From positions 83,071 through 147,070 of the forward strand of contig CALUUZ010000006.1 in assembly GCA_944324075.1 (NCBI GenBank): a stretch of 64,000 nucleotides of DNA, written 5' to 3'. Under the pieces are notes generated by a model. That model searched no databases. It saw only the letters and a list, made by a program, of their open reading frames with translations, and was not told the origin of the DNA. The stretch's first letter is position 1. Every line of letters starts with the position of its first letter. The DNA comes from Candidatus Mailhella excrementigallinarum. Its GTDB lineage: Bacteria > Desulfobacterota > Desulfovibrionia > Desulfovibrionales > Desulfovibrionaceae. Positions 27,085 to 35,991 of this stretch are shown in pieces. Made by a program: the position numbers and the translations under genes.

Positions 27085-28497
27085 TCACCGGCGTCCGCCG
27101 TCTTTCCCGCCGCGCAGACTCAGGGAGAAAAACAGCGCGGCGGAGAGTGCCAGCCCCGGCCATACCGGATCAACGTCAAACAGGGCTGCTCCGGGCAGAC
27201 ATTCCCTGCCTGCATACCAGACCAGCACGGTGGCCAGCGAGAGGGCGATGCTCCAGAAGGCGGCGCGCTCGGTTCCCCTCCTCCAGAAATACGCGCCCAG
27301 TGTGGGCAGGAAGAGACTGGCGGAGTTGATGGTAAAGGCCATGAACAGCAGCCCGATGATGTCCCGGACATACCATGCCAGCAGGGCGCTGACCGCGCCG
27401 ACCAGCACGGAGCCTGCGACGCTGAGTCCCACAACCCGGCGATCCGGCGCGCCGGGGTTGATGAAGCGCTGATAAATGTCACGCGTGATGTTGGCCGAGG
27501 CCGCCAGAATGCAGGAACAGGCCGTGGACATGATCGCCGCAAGCAGTACCACCAGCATCAGCCCCTTCACGCCGGAAGGGAACAGCCTCATGATGATGGT
27601 GATGAAGGCGTTTGCCCCGTCTCCGAGTTCGGGGAACAGCAGGCGGGCGCCCAGTCCCATCACGCACACGGAAACGCCGATGCTCACGATGAGCAGCGCC
27701 GCCAGCATGGTTCCGACAGTGGCCGCGCGCCGGGATTTCGCGGAAAAACAGCGGATATAGCTGTCGCTGGAAGTGTAAAAGGTCATGATCACGCTGAGGA
27801 ACATGCCCACCAGCGACCAGCCGCTCACCCCGCCGAAACTCGTGAATCCGGCGGGCAGTTCGGCGGCGGCGTGTCCGGCCTCGCCCACGGCCCACAGGGT
27901 CAGCGGCATGCCCACCAGCCCCGTGCCGATGAAAATCAGCGCGGCCTGAAAACGGCAGGTCTCGTCCATGGCCAGAAAGCCGCCCGCCGCCGTATACAGC
28001 ACGGTAACCGCCGTGGATACGACGAAGGAAAGGCCCAGCGACCAGCCAGTCAGTTGGTTCATGATGAGGGCCGTGGCCAGGAGCTGGCTTGAGGTGTAAC
28101 CGATATTGGCGCAGAAGGCCGTCACCGTGCTGACAACCCGACAGCGCGATCCGTAGTGCTTTTCAATGAAATCGGGATAGGTGATATGCCCGTGCGCGTC
28201 GCCCGCCTCCTTGATCTTTCCGGTGAAGGTCAGCGCGAAGAGCACGCAGCCGAAAGCGATGGCGCAGGGATAGAGCAGAGAGCGCAGCCCCATCTCATAC
28301 GCCTGTTCGGCCGTGCCGAGAATGGTCGCTCCTCCCACCCACGACGCCATCCACAGCGTCATGATGGCAAGAGTGCCCGTGCGCCTGCCGCCGACAAAAT
28401 ACTGGGTCATGTCCTTCTGTCTGCGGCTCGCGCGCCAGCCTATCCCGACAAGTATGCCGAAATATGCCAGCAGCACAGCATAATCCCATATATCCAT
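27085..28497 (-). CDS. Sodium:solute symporter (SSS family)
   Basis: 470 residues from the ATG at 28497 behind GAGGGGG; a GTG one codon earlier is less likely. About 13 hydrophobic segments. The motifs GWRASRRQKDMTQYFVGGRR and GGATILGTAEQAYEMGL are typical of the SSS/pantothenate-type family (LeuT fold). Probably imports an organic acid with sodium. It lies between the MFS gene and glcD-like in a tight operon, so it likely brings in the pathway's substrate. Confidence 0.9.
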   Translation of the reverse strand: MDIWDYAVLLAYFGILVGIGWRASRRQKDMTQYFVGGRRTGTLAIMTLWMASWVGGATILGTAEQAYEMGLRSLLYPCAIAFGCVLFALTFTGKIKEAGDAHGHITYPDFIEKHYGSRCRVVSTVTAFCANIGYTSSQLLATALIMNQLTGWSLGLSFVVSTAVTVLYTAAGGFLAMDETCRFQAALIFIGTGLVGMPLTLWAVGEAGHAAAELPAGFTSFGGVSGWSLVGMFLSVIMTFYTSSDSYIRCFSAKSRRAATVGTMLAALLIVSIGVSVCVMGLGARLLFPELGDGANAFITIIMRLFPSGVKGLMLVVLLAAIMSTACSCILAASANITRDIYQRFINPGAPDRRVVGLSVAGSVLVGAVSALLAWYVRDIIGLLFMAFTINSASLFLPTLGAYFWRRGTERAAFWSIALSLATVLVWYAGRECLPGAALFDVDPVWPGLALSAALFFSLSLRGGKDGGRR

Positions 28498-28552
28498 CAC
28501 GTCCCCCTCAGTACGTCCCGCCGCGCGGCCGCGCGGCGGGAAATTGTCCGGA

Positions 28553-29800
28553 TCAGACTGCCGGCGCTTCCACGGCGCGGCGCGCCATGCCCCGGCGGCG
28601 GATCAGCACGGCCATGAGAATGCCGACGACGCCGGATGCGGCGAGGAAGGCGAAGATGTACAGGTAACCGTCGTTCTTGTAGACGTCGAGCCAGCGCCCG
28701 AACAGAGGATTATAAATCATGTCCGGCAGATATCCGAGCATGGAGGCGATGGCCACGGTGGTTCCGGTGAGCTTGCGCGGCACGCCCGCTTCCTCGATGC
28801 AGGAATACAGAATGGAATACGCGGTGAAGGTCACGGCCGCCAGGAGGAGCTGGAGGCCGATGACCACCACGGCGCTGGTGCCCACGGGAATGAGCATGAA
28901 GCCCACCAGCAGGGCGGCCATGGCCGTAAAGCAGTAGATAAGCACCAGCGCGGGCGACTTCACCCTGTCCGCCAGAATGCCGCCCAGGGGGCCGCAGGTA
29001 AGGCGCAGCAGGTGGGTGCGCACGATGGCCAGCACGCCGGAGAAAGCCATGGTCACGCCGATGACATTGGTCATGTAGGGGTTGAAGTACGAGGTGCTGG
29101 TATAAATGCCGTGTCCGCAGAAGATGAGCAGGGAAATGACCCAGGTCATGGGCTCCCTGAGCACCTTGAGAATATCGCGGGTCTGGAACTTGTCGTCTTC
29201 GGACTGGGCCTCGCCCTCGTCGGATTCCGCATAGAAGAAGAGGACGATGATGGAAGATATCACGCAGGCCGCTCCCTGCACATAGATGACTCCCTTGAGT
29301 CCGGCCACCTGATCAGCGGCGTACAAGCCGTACACCAGCAGGCCGAGACCGGACACGGCGGCGGAGAACAGCCCCACGCCGGAGCTGAAGAAACCGTACA
29401 GCCTGCCCTGCTCCTTGGCGCTGCCGAGCAGACGGATGGCCTTGATCACACCGGACCAGAACGCGAAGGCTGTGGTGAAGGCCAGCAGAACCCATACGAT
29501 CATGGCGGTGTTGTAGGTCATGTGCATGGCAAAGACGAAGTTCAGCACGCCGGTGCCGAACAGCGAAAGCACAATGACCCATTTTGCGCTGTATTTGTCC
29601 GCGACCCAGCCGCCGGGAATATACAGACACAGATTCATGACCGTGTAGATCGTCAGCAGCAGGCCCGCCTGCTCGTTGGTGCAGTTCACGCCGGCCAGCA
29701 GCTGATCGTAGAACACATACTTGATGTACGGGAGCATGTAGCTGGCCGCGTAGCCCAGCGACAGGGCGAACACCACGAAATACTTTCTGAAAACGCTCAT
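28553..29800 (-). CDS. MFS transporter (YihN-like)
   Basis: 415 residues with 12 predicted membrane segments. The loop GGWVADKYSAKWVIVL is the MFS signature between helices 2 and 3, and the central loop is acidic (AESDEGEAQSEDD, about 210-222). The sequence resembles the YihN group by general pattern (GYAASYMLPYIKYVF, NCTNEQAGLLLTIYTVMN), a family placed in organic-acid and sulfosugar clusters; this is a tentative match. The operon carries two unrelated transporters side by side, which could mean uptake of the substrate and export of the product acid. Confidence 0.88.
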   Translation of the reverse strand: MSVFRKYFVVFALSLGYAASYMLPYIKYVFYDQLLAGVNCTNEQAGLLLTIYTVMNLCLYIPGGWVADKYSAKWVIVLSLFGTGVLNFVFAMHMTYNTAMIVWVLLAFTTAFAFWSGVIKAIRLLGSAKEQGRLYGFFSSGVGLFSAAVSGLGLLVYGLYAADQVAGLKGVIYVQGAACVISSIIVLFFYAESDEGEAQSEDDKFQTRDILKVLREPMTWVISLLIFCGHGIYTSTSYFNPYMTNVIGVTMAFSGVLAIVRTHLLRLTCGPLGGILADRVKSPALVLIYCFTAMAALLVGFMLIPVGTSAVVVIGLQLLLAAVTFTAYSILYSCIEEAGVPRKLTGTTVAIASMLGYLPDMIYNPLFGRWLDVYKNDGYLYIFAFLAASGVVGILMAVLIRRRGMARRAVEAPAV

Positions 29801-29850
29801 TCCTGCCTTCCTTGAAGCTCGGCAGCCGCCGCAGGCGGCTGCCGGAAGAG

Positions 29851-31944
29851 TTATTCCCGCACCACGGCCAGGGCATCGGCGGCGCAGACTCCCTGACCCC
29901 GCTCGTAGACAAACACGGGGTTGATATCGAGTTCCGCGAGCGTATCGCGCTTGTCGGAGGCCAGACGGGCCACATTGGCGATCATGTCCGCAAGGGCCTC
30001 CAGATCCAGCGGCGCCTTGCCGCGATAGCCCCGGAACAGGGGAATGGCCTTGAGGCTTTCCAGCATGCGCCCGGCCTCGCTCCGGTCAAAGGGCGCAGGC
30101 AGCAGCGCGGTGTCGCGGAAAATTTCCACGAACACGCCGCCCAGCCCCACCAGCACGGCAGGGCCGAACTGCGGGTCGTTGTTCACGCCGATGATCACTT
30201 CCAGGCCGGGCTTCAGCATCTTCTGCACAAAGACGCCGTCCACCCGCGCGGCGGGCGCGCGCTCCGCCGCGTTGTCCATGATCCGGGCAAAGGCGGTGCG
30301 CGCCTCGTCGGCGGACTTCAGGTTCAGCATAACGCCGCCGATATCCGATTTGTGCGGAATATCCGCCGAGGCCACCTTCATGGCCACGGGGTAGCCCACA
30401 CGATCGGCAATGGACGCGGCCTCGTCCGCGCTTGCGGCGATGCCGCCTTCCGGCGTGGGAATGCCGTATTCGCGCAGAATGGCCCCGCTGTCGTATTCGG
30501 AGAGGGTGCGCCGCTCCCCTCCGGGCGCGGATGCGGGAATGGCCAGCTCCAGCGTATGTTCTTCCGGTCTGTAGCTGATGAATTCCTTCAGATAGCGCAG
30601 AGCGGCGAAACCGTAGACCGGAGGCGGCAGTACGGGCACGCCCGCGGCGGCCAGGCGATCAAGGTATTCAGGATTGCGCGAATTTTCCAGGAAGGGCAGC
30701 ATGGCCACGGGCTTGGCGCCGCCTTCGGCCATGACCTTTTCGATGCCTCTGGCCATATAGTGGATGCAGGGGTCGGCTATCTCGTACAGCAGCGTGTAGC
30801 CCACGATCACCATGCCGACGGAAGGGTCGTCCATAACCGTGCGCAGAACCCGGGCGTATACGTCCGCATCATAGGAAATGGTCGCGGTGGTATCCAGCGG
30901 ATTGGCCGGGCTGGCGTAGGAAGGCAGCAGCGCGCGCAGCTTTTCCAGCGTTTCCGGCTGAAAGTCGGGATAGTCGATGCCTTCCATGTCGCCCATGTCC
31001 GCGCAGACGCCGGTTTCGCCCCCGGACAGGTTGATGGAGGCGAAACCGGGCCGCGTGGGGAGACAGGGAAGCGTGGCGAAAAGCTGCGTTGTGGCGAGCA
31101 GCTCCTCCACGTCCCTCACGCGGATGACGCCGAATTTCTTGAAAATGGCGTCATACATGCGATCCGCGCCGGAAAGCGAACCGGTATGGGAAGCCGCCAC
31201 GCGGCTGCCCTTCTCGCTCCGGCCGGTCTTGAGCACAACCACGGGCTTGCGCTTCAACGCGGCGGCGCGCAGGCCCTCGGCAAATCGGGCGGGCTGAGTG
31301 ACGCCTTCAAGATACAGGCCGATGACTCTGGTATGCTCGTCATCCACCAGATACTGAAGATAATCCTCCATGCTCACCACGGAACAGTTGCCAGCCGAAA
31401 TGGAATAGGAAAAACGCATGGACGGGCTGTCCATCAGGGAAAGACAGAGTTGGCCGCTCTGGGAAATGATGCCCACGGCCCCGGTGCGATCGCGTTCCGC
31501 CGAAATGAAGGCAAAGGCGGACACCTTGTCCACATAATTCATGAAGCCCGCACAGTTCGGCCCCATCAGCGCCATGTCCAGCTCGGCGCACAGGGCGCGC
31601 AGCCTGCGATCCGCCTCTCTGCCCTCCTCGGTTCCCACCTCGGAGTATCCGCTGGCGTACACCACCGCGCCGCCCGCGCCCCGGGCCGCCGCCTGCCGCA
31701 GGATATCCTCCACGGTCTTCCGCGGCGTGCATACCACCACCAGATCAATGTCTTCCGGCAGGGATTCCAGCGAGGGCCAGCACTTTTTGCCGAACACCGC
31801 GTCCCGCCCGGGATTGATGAAATAAACCCGATCCTTGTCCGCATAGGACATGACATTGCGGCAGGTATCGCCGCCGAAACCCTCTTTCTCGCTTGCGCCG
31901 ACAACGGCGATGACCCTGGGGGCCAGCAGTTTCTTCAGGTCCAT
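29851..31944 (-). CDS. ADP-forming acyl-CoA synthetase (fused alpha-beta)
   Basis: 697 residues. Converts acyl-CoA + ADP + phosphate to the free acid + CoA + ATP, in one step. The N-terminal CoA-binding Rossmann domain (PRVIAVVGASEKEGFGG) is followed by two succinyl-CoA-synthetase-type ligase domains. GIISQSGQL and ASHTGSLSGAD hold the region of the phosphohistidine loop. The C-terminal part is an ATP-grasp beta domain (LREYGIPTPEGGIAASADEA, YPVAMKVASADIPHKSDIGG). The start follows AGGAG. It sits directly downstream of the oxidoreductase subunits, so it would recover the energy of the acyl-CoA they make. Acyl chain specificity is not visible. Confidence 0.93.
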   Translation of the reverse strand: MDLKKLLAPRVIAVVGASEKEGFGGDTCRNVMSYADKDRVYFINPGRDAVFGKKCWPSLESLPEDIDLVVVCTPRKTVEDILRQAAARGAGGAVVYASGYSEVGTEEGREADRRLRALCAELDMALMGPNCAGFMNYVDKVSAFAFISAERDRTGAVGIISQSGQLCLSLMDSPSMRFSYSISAGNCSVVSMEDYLQYLVDDEHTRVIGLYLEGVTQPARFAEGLRAAALKRKPVVVLKTGRSEKGSRVAASHTGSLSGADRMYDAIFKKFGVIRVRDVEELLATTQLFATLPCLPTRPGFASINLSGGETGVCADMGDMEGIDYPDFQPETLEKLRALLPSYASPANPLDTTATISYDADVYARVLRTVMDDPSVGMVIVGYTLLYEIADPCIHYMARGIEKVMAEGGAKPVAMLPFLENSRNPEYLDRLAAAGVPVLPPPVYGFAALRYLKEFISYRPEEHTLELAIPASAPGGERRTLSEYDSGAILREYGIPTPEGGIAASADEAASIADRVGYPVAMKVASADIPHKSDIGGVMLNLKSADEARTAFARIMDNAAERAPAARVDGVFVQKMLKPGLEVIIGVNNDPQFGPAVLVGLGGVFVEIFRDTALLPAPFDRSEAGRMLESLKAIPLFRGYRGKAPLDLEALADMIANVARLASDKRDTLAELDINPVFVYERGQGVCAADALAVVRE

Positions 31945-31953
31945 ACCCGGCTC

Positions 31954-32490
31954 CTATTCGTGGCGGGCGGCCTGAACGCCCCGCATGAAGCATTCCCGGT
32001 TCAGCGGGTTGTTTCTGCCCTTTCTGGCGAAGTAGGCATCGATGCCGTCCGCGAATTCGTCGGCAGGGAACAGCCTTGTCGCTTCAATGGCCGCGCCCAG
32101 CATGATGATGTTTGCGCCGCGCGGGTTCTTCAGCTCCTGGGAAAGCTCCGTGGCCGGAACCTCTATCACCCGGATGTCCCTGCGGAACCCGCGGCCGGAA
32201 ATCATGCTGGAATTGGCGATGAGCACGCCGCCTTCCACGATGGAGGACTCATACTTGTCCACGGAATCCTCGTTCATGGCGATGAGCGCGTCCATTTTCG
32301 CGTAAAAGGGGTTGAGTATCTCGTGATCATCGATGCGCAGGTGACAACTGGCCGTTCCGCCGCGCATTTCCGATCCGTAGGAGGGCACCCAGGTAAGCTT
32401 CTTGCCCGCCTCCATGGACACATTGGCGAGAAGCAGGCCGGCGGTGAGAACGCCCTGCCCGCCGTAACCGGAACAGGTAATGCTAAGCAT
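31954..32490 (-). CDS. 2-oxoacid:ferredoxin oxidoreductase, gamma subunit
   Basis: 178 residues from the ATG at 32490, which follows GGAG at a good distance and overlaps the beta-subunit stop by 8 bases; an alternative ATG at 32505 sits on the ribosome-binding site. The motifs CSGYGGQGVLTAG and PSYGSEMRGGTASC are typical of the gamma subunit (KorC/VorC/PorG-like) that completes the CoA-binding part of the complex. Acts with the other three subunits upstream. Confidence 0.92.
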   Translation of the reverse strand: MLSITCSGYGGQGVLTAGLLLANVSMEAGKKLTWVPSYGSEMRGGTASCHLRIDDHEILNPFYAKMDALIAMNEDSVDKYESSIVEGGVLIANSSMISGRGFRRDIRVIEVPATELSQELKNPRGANIIMLGAAIEATRLFPADEFADGIDAYFARKGRNNPLNRECFMRGVQAARHE

Positions 32491-33226
32491 CGACTTTTTC
32501 TCCATTTTTGACGAATTCACCCAGAGGGTACACGGTTTCCACCGTGTTCTCGATATGCTTCATGGCGGCTTCCGGCGTCATGTACCAGTTGGTCGGGCAG
32601 GGAGAGAGTATTTCCACCAGGGCGTAGCCGCCGCCGTTCATCTGGTTTTCTATGGCAGCCCGGATATATTTCTTCACCCGGTTGATTTCCCTGGCGGAAT
32701 GCAGCGATCCGCGGGCCAGGTAGCCGACCTTGCGCTCCTTCATGAAGGCGATGACGTCCAGCGGCAGGCCGGTAGTGTCGGCGTCGCGCCCCTTCGGCGA
32801 GGTGGCCGTTTTCTGGCCGGGCAGGGTCGTGGGGGCCATCTGGCCGCCGGTCATGCCGTAAATGCCGTTATTGACGATGATGGCGGTGATGTTTTCATTG
32901 CGGATGGCCGCGTACATGGTTTCGGAAAAGCCGATGGCCAGCGCGTCGCCGTCGCCCTGATAGGCGATGACGCAGTTCTTCGGCCGGACGCGCTTGAAGC
33001 CGGTGGCCACGGCGGCGGCGCGGCCGTGCGGGGCCTGAATCCAGTCCGTGCCGAAGGAATACATCATCAGGCCGCCGCAGCCTACCGCCAGGGAAATGAC
33101 GGCTTCCTCGGCAAGGCCCATTTCCTCCAGCACTTCGGCCAGCACCCTGTTGATGATGCCATGACCGCAGCCGGGGCAGTATCTGTTGTCTTCGATAAGA
33201 AGCGCAGGAGTTCTTTTTTCAGCCAT
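32483..33226 (-). CDS. 2-oxoacid:ferredoxin oxidoreductase, beta subunit (ThDP)
   Basis: 247 residues. The ThDP-binding subunit: YCPGCGHGIINRVL, then AVGCGGLMMYSFGTD, and the GDGDALAIG...NNGIYGMTGGQMAPTTL block that binds thiamine diphosphate and magnesium. The cysteines in CPGCG lie near the cofactor region. The start follows AGGTGACAG. An E1 repeat lies between this gene and the alpha-subunit gene upstream, an unusual break in such operons. Confidence 0.94.
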   Translation of the reverse strand: MAEKRTPALLIEDNRYCPGCGHGIINRVLAEVLEEMGLAEEAVISLAVGCGGLMMYSFGTDWIQAPHGRAAAVATGFKRVRPKNCVIAYQGDGDALAIGFSETMYAAIRNENITAIIVNNGIYGMTGGQMAPTTLPGQKTATSPKGRDADTTGLPLDVIAFMKERKVGYLARGSLHSAREINRVKKYIRAAIENQMNGGGYALVEILSPCPTNWYMTPEAAMKHIENTVETVYPLGEFVKNGEKVDA

Positions 33227-33249
33227 GGCTCTGTCACCTCTGTTCCTTG

Positions 33250-33426
33250 GAGCAGTTTAACACTGAAGTTATGCATGTCCGGGACGCCATGTTCCGGCCC
33301 GCGAGTTTCACGCCTCCGCCGGAACCGTACGCCGCAAGTGAATTGCGGCTGCTCCGGCTCCGCGGCGGCATCTCGCTCCCTCTCAATTCCGGCAGATCCG
33401 CAGCGCATTTCATCTTTGAAATGTCC
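33250..33426 (+). repeat. E1 dispersed element, diverged copy inside the operon
   Basis: Diverged left end (GAGCAGTTTAACACTGAAGT), well-kept core (GTTCCGGCCCGCGAGTTTCA, CGCCGCAAGTGAATTGCGGC), right end GCGCATTTCATCTTTGAAAT. It fills the 183-base gap between the beta and alpha oxidoreductase genes. Its right end overlaps the alpha gene: the last six codons (SGTFQR) and the stop are repeat sequence. Confidence 0.75.
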
Positions 33427-34468
33427 CTGACGCGCTGATGAGCGAAGCCGCCCTTTCAACAAGCGCGGATGATTCGGGAATATTCATGCCGCCGAGAAAG
33501 CTTTCCACAGGCACGCGCTGACCGGCGGCCAGCCTGACGTCCTCTTCGAGCCGGGGCAGCGCGCTGAGTTCTACCGCAAGATACGCCTTCACTTCGGGGT
33601 TTACCTCCGCAAAGCCCTTGACCGGGAACGGCCACAGGGAAATCGGACGGAGCAGGCCGAGGCGGATGCCCCGTTCCCTGGCCTGCATCACGGCCTCCTT
33701 GCAGATGCGCGAGCTGATCCCGTAGGCGACCAGCACAACATCCGCATCTTCAACGCGCACGGCCTCCCAGCGCTGTTCGCCGGCCACCATGTCGTCATAC
33801 TTGGCCTTGATGTAGCTGTCGAAGTTTTCGATATAGTACATGGTTGAGGAAATGCGCTTGTTTTCCCCGCCGTGCCTGCCGCGCGCAGCCCAGGGTCTGT
33901 CAAAGTCCACTTCGCGCATTTCGGGCAGTTCCACGGGTTCCATCATCTGGGCAATGGAGGCATCGGAAAGAATCAGAGCGGGATTGCGGTACTGATCCGC
34001 CTTGTCAAAGGCCAGCACGGTCAGATCCACGCTCTCCTGGACGGAGGCGGGCGCATAGACCAGCAGCTTGTAATCCCCATGCCCGCCGCAGCGGGTCGCG
34101 GTGAAATAGTCGCTCTGAGCCTGGAAAATATCGCCCAGTCCGGAACCGTAACGCTGCACATCCACGAACACGGCGGGCAGCTCGGCGGAAGCGATATAGG
34201 AAATGCCCTCCTGAAGCAGGCTGAAGCCGGGGCCGGAGGAACTGGTCATGGCCCGGCACCCGGCGGCGGCCGCGCCGTAGACCATGTTCACGCCGCCCAG
34301 CTCGGACTCGGCCTGCAGAAAGGTGCCTCCCACCTCGGGCAGACGCGCCGAGAGATATTCCAGAATCTCGGTCTGGGGCGTGATGGGATACCCGCCGAAG
34401 AAACGGCAGCCCGCGCGCACGGCAGCTTCCGCCAGGGCATGATTGCCTTTCATCAGTTTCATCGCCAT
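33410..34468 (-). CDS. 2-oxoacid:ferredoxin oxidoreductase, alpha subunit (VorB/KorA-like)
   Basis: 352 residues. Pattern KGNHALAEAAVRAGCRFFGGYPITPQTEILEYL and FLQAESELGGVNMVYGAAAAGCRAMTSSSGPGFSLLQEGISY is the alpha subunit typical of the separate-subunit (delta-alpha-beta-gamma) oxidoreductases, annotated VorB or KorA. These enzymes oxidatively decarboxylate a 2-oxo acid with CoA, giving acyl-CoA, CO2 and reduced ferredoxin. The layout favours branched-chain, aromatic or 2-oxoglutarate type substrates over a fused pyruvate enzyme, but sequence does not decide. The final residues and stop come from an overlapping E1 repeat. Confidence 0.93.
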   Translation of the reverse strand: MAMKLMKGNHALAEAAVRAGCRFFGGYPITPQTEILEYLSARLPEVGGTFLQAESELGGVNMVYGAAAAGCRAMTSSSGPGFSLLQEGISYIASAELPAVFVDVQRYGSGLGDIFQAQSDYFTATRCGGHGDYKLLVYAPASVQESVDLTVLAFDKADQYRNPALILSDASIAQMMEPVELPEMREVDFDRPWAARGRHGGENKRISSTMYYIENFDSYIKAKYDDMVAGEQRWEAVRVEDADVVLVAYGISSRICKEAVMQARERGIRLGLLRPISLWPFPVKGFAEVNPEVKAYLAVELSALPRLEEDVRLAAGQRVPVESFLGGMNIPESSALVERAASLISASGTFQR

Positions 34469-34471
34469 TGC

Positions 34472-34696
34472 CTAATCCTCCACTCGCTCAAAAACATTGT
34501 CGGGACAGACCGTGTAGCAGACGGCGCAGCAGGTGCATTTGCCGGAATCCAGACTGACGGTTCTGTATCCCTTTCTGTTCACGACATCGGAAAACGACAG
34601 CGCGCCGGCGGGGCAGTTGCGAATGCAGTATCCGCACTCCTTGCACCGTTCGACATGCTGAACCATGCGCCCTTTCAGTTTCTTCTCTTCACCCAT
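34472..34696 (-). CDS. 2-oxoacid:ferredoxin oxidoreductase, delta subunit (2x4Fe-4S)
   Basis: 74 residues from the ATG at 34696, the only start with a well-placed GGAG; the in-frame ATG nine bases earlier is too close to it. Two ferredoxin motifs: CKECGYCIRNCP and CTCCAVCYTVCP. Carries electrons from the ThDP subunits to ferredoxin. It is the first gene of the operon; the alpha gene begins 3 bases after its stop. Its leader contains the candidate promoter at 34774-34805. Confidence 0.93.
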   Translation of the reverse strand: MGEEKKLKGRMVQHVERCKECGYCIRNCPAGALSFSDVVNRKGYRTVSLDSGKCTCCAVCYTVCPDNVFERVED

Positions 34697-34773
34697 GCCA
34701 TTCATCTCCACCTGTATGAAATATGTTTGTCCTGCAGCGGGAGGCCGGACAAGCGTCTGCCCGGCATGTGGAA

Positions 34774-34805
34774 ATTGTACTAGGGGAGTTCCCCCCACAT
34801 GTCAA
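34774..34805 (-). promoter_or_regulatory. Candidate sigma-70 promoter of the catabolic operon
   Basis: On the minus strand a consensus -35 TTGACA (34800-34805) precedes either TAGTAC at 17 bases or TACAAT (34774-34779) at 20 bases. It would give a leader of about 70 bases before the ferredoxin start. The -35 hexamer is exact; the -10 choice is uncertain. Confidence 0.5.
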
Positions 34806-34815
34806 CAAATTTTGG

Positions 34816-34844
34816 ATATACGATTTTTTATTCGTATATACGAA
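34816..34844. promoter_or_regulatory. Palindromic operator candidate for the IclR regulator
   Basis: Three ATACGA half-sites in alternating direction: ATATACGA (34816-34823), TCGTATAT (34832-34839) and the perfect 14-bp palindrome TTCGTATATACGAA (34831-34844). It sits in the only AT-rich stretch of the divergent region, between the -35 boxes of both candidate promoters, as expected for a regulator controlling the operon and itself. Confidence 0.6.
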
Positions 34845-34852
34845 TTATAAAC

Positions 34853-34880
34853 TTGATGTGGATAAAATTTCAGCTATGAT
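34853..34880 (+). promoter_or_regulatory. Candidate sigma-70 promoter of the IclR gene
   Basis: TTGATG (34853-34858), a 16-base spacer and TATGAT (34875-34880), 5 of 6 consensus matches in each box. It lies just downstream of the palindromic operator candidate and about 115 bases before the IclR start. Confidence 0.55.
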
Positions 34881-34998
34881 GCCTCCTGCGTTCTTCCCTC
34901 ACAAACGGGAAAAACCGCGTATTCCGGCATCAGCAAGGCCGGCCGCCCTCATCCGGGAACATGTCCCCGCGTTCCGGCCCATCATTCCGGGAGGAATC

Positions 34999-35751
34999 AT
35001 GCCCTTGAGTCGAACTACCCTGCGCGCCACGGAAATTCTCAATCTGCTTGCCGCGCGTCCGGATGGAATGACCATTTCGGAAATCAGCGTGGAGCTGCGC
35101 ATGCCGAAGACAAGCGCCTTTGACATTGTGCAGACGCTGCGCAAACAGCACTTTCTGCGGGAAGCGCGCAAGCGCTTCACCATAGGCTACATGGCGCATG
35201 AAGTGGGAGAAGCCTACCAGCCGGACAAGGATCTGTACGGGATTGTCCGCCCTGCGCTTTCTCCGCTGGGAGATGAATTCGGCATGACGGCCTCGCTGGT
35301 TTTCTATGAGGATGACGGGCTGGTCTATGCGCTGGAATACAGGCCTGCCAGTTCGATCATTTCATCCGGGGCATCCAGCGGGCACGGTTTTCTGCACGCT
35401 TCGGCCTCCGGCAAGGTTCTGCTGGCGTTCATGCCGGAACCCAAGCTCGCCAGGGCGCTGAAGAAGATTCATTTTACGGCGATTACCGAGCGCACCATCA
35501 CCAGCGAGGAAGCCTTCCTGCACGAACTGGAGGAAGTGAGGAAGCGCGGCTACGCCCTGGATCTGCGGGAATTCAATCCCCTCCAGACCTGCGTCTCCGC
35601 CCCGATTCTCCAGCGGGGGCAGGCGCTTGCCGCCGTCACGCTGTCCGGCCTCCAGGTGGATGAAAGCCATATTCCCTTCATCGCGGACAGGCTGATCCGG
35701 GCGGCGCGCTCCATTGAGGGCAAACTGGTCATGCAGGAAAGCAGGGAATAA
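34999..35751 (+). CDS. IclR family transcriptional regulator
   Basis: 250 residues from the ATG at 34999, behind GGGAGGA; upstream in-frame sequence covers promoter elements and is not coding. N-terminal winged helix-turn-helix (TTLRATEILNLLAARPDGMT onwards, EISVELRMPKTSAFDIVQTL) and the C-terminal effector-binding domain with HASASGKVLLAFMPE and RGYALDLREF...CVSAPI. Proteins of this family bind small organic acids and usually repress or activate an adjacent catabolic operon. It is divergent from the nine-gene operon with palindromic half-sites between, so control of that operon is likely. Confidence 0.92.
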   Translation: MPLSRTTLRATEILNLLAARPDGMTISEISVELRMPKTSAFDIVQTLRKQHFLREARKRFTIGYMAHEVGEAYQPDKDLYGIVRPALSPLGDEFGMTASLVFYEDDGLVYALEYRPASSIISSGASSGHGFLHASASGKVLLAFMPEPKLARALKKIHFTAITERTITSEEAFLHELEEVRKRGYALDLREFNPLQTCVSAPILQRGQALAAVTLSGLQVDESHIPFIADRLIRAARSIEGKLVMQESRE

Positions 35752-35991
35752 GGCGCGCGGCGCGTGAAGTCATATCCGCGCCGGAACAATCGCAAACGAA
35801 CTGCGTCATACCTTCCGAAGCGGAAGGAGGAAGCGGAAAATAGCGGTATGAACGCGAAGGGGAAACGCAAAAGCCGGAACACCGCCATGGGAGGAAAGAC
35901 GATCCCGCCGGAGACACGCTGTCCCGCCTTCCGACTTCCGTCGCAGGCAGGCCGGGAAGTTTCCATGCCTCGCGCGGAAGACGGGGACAAT

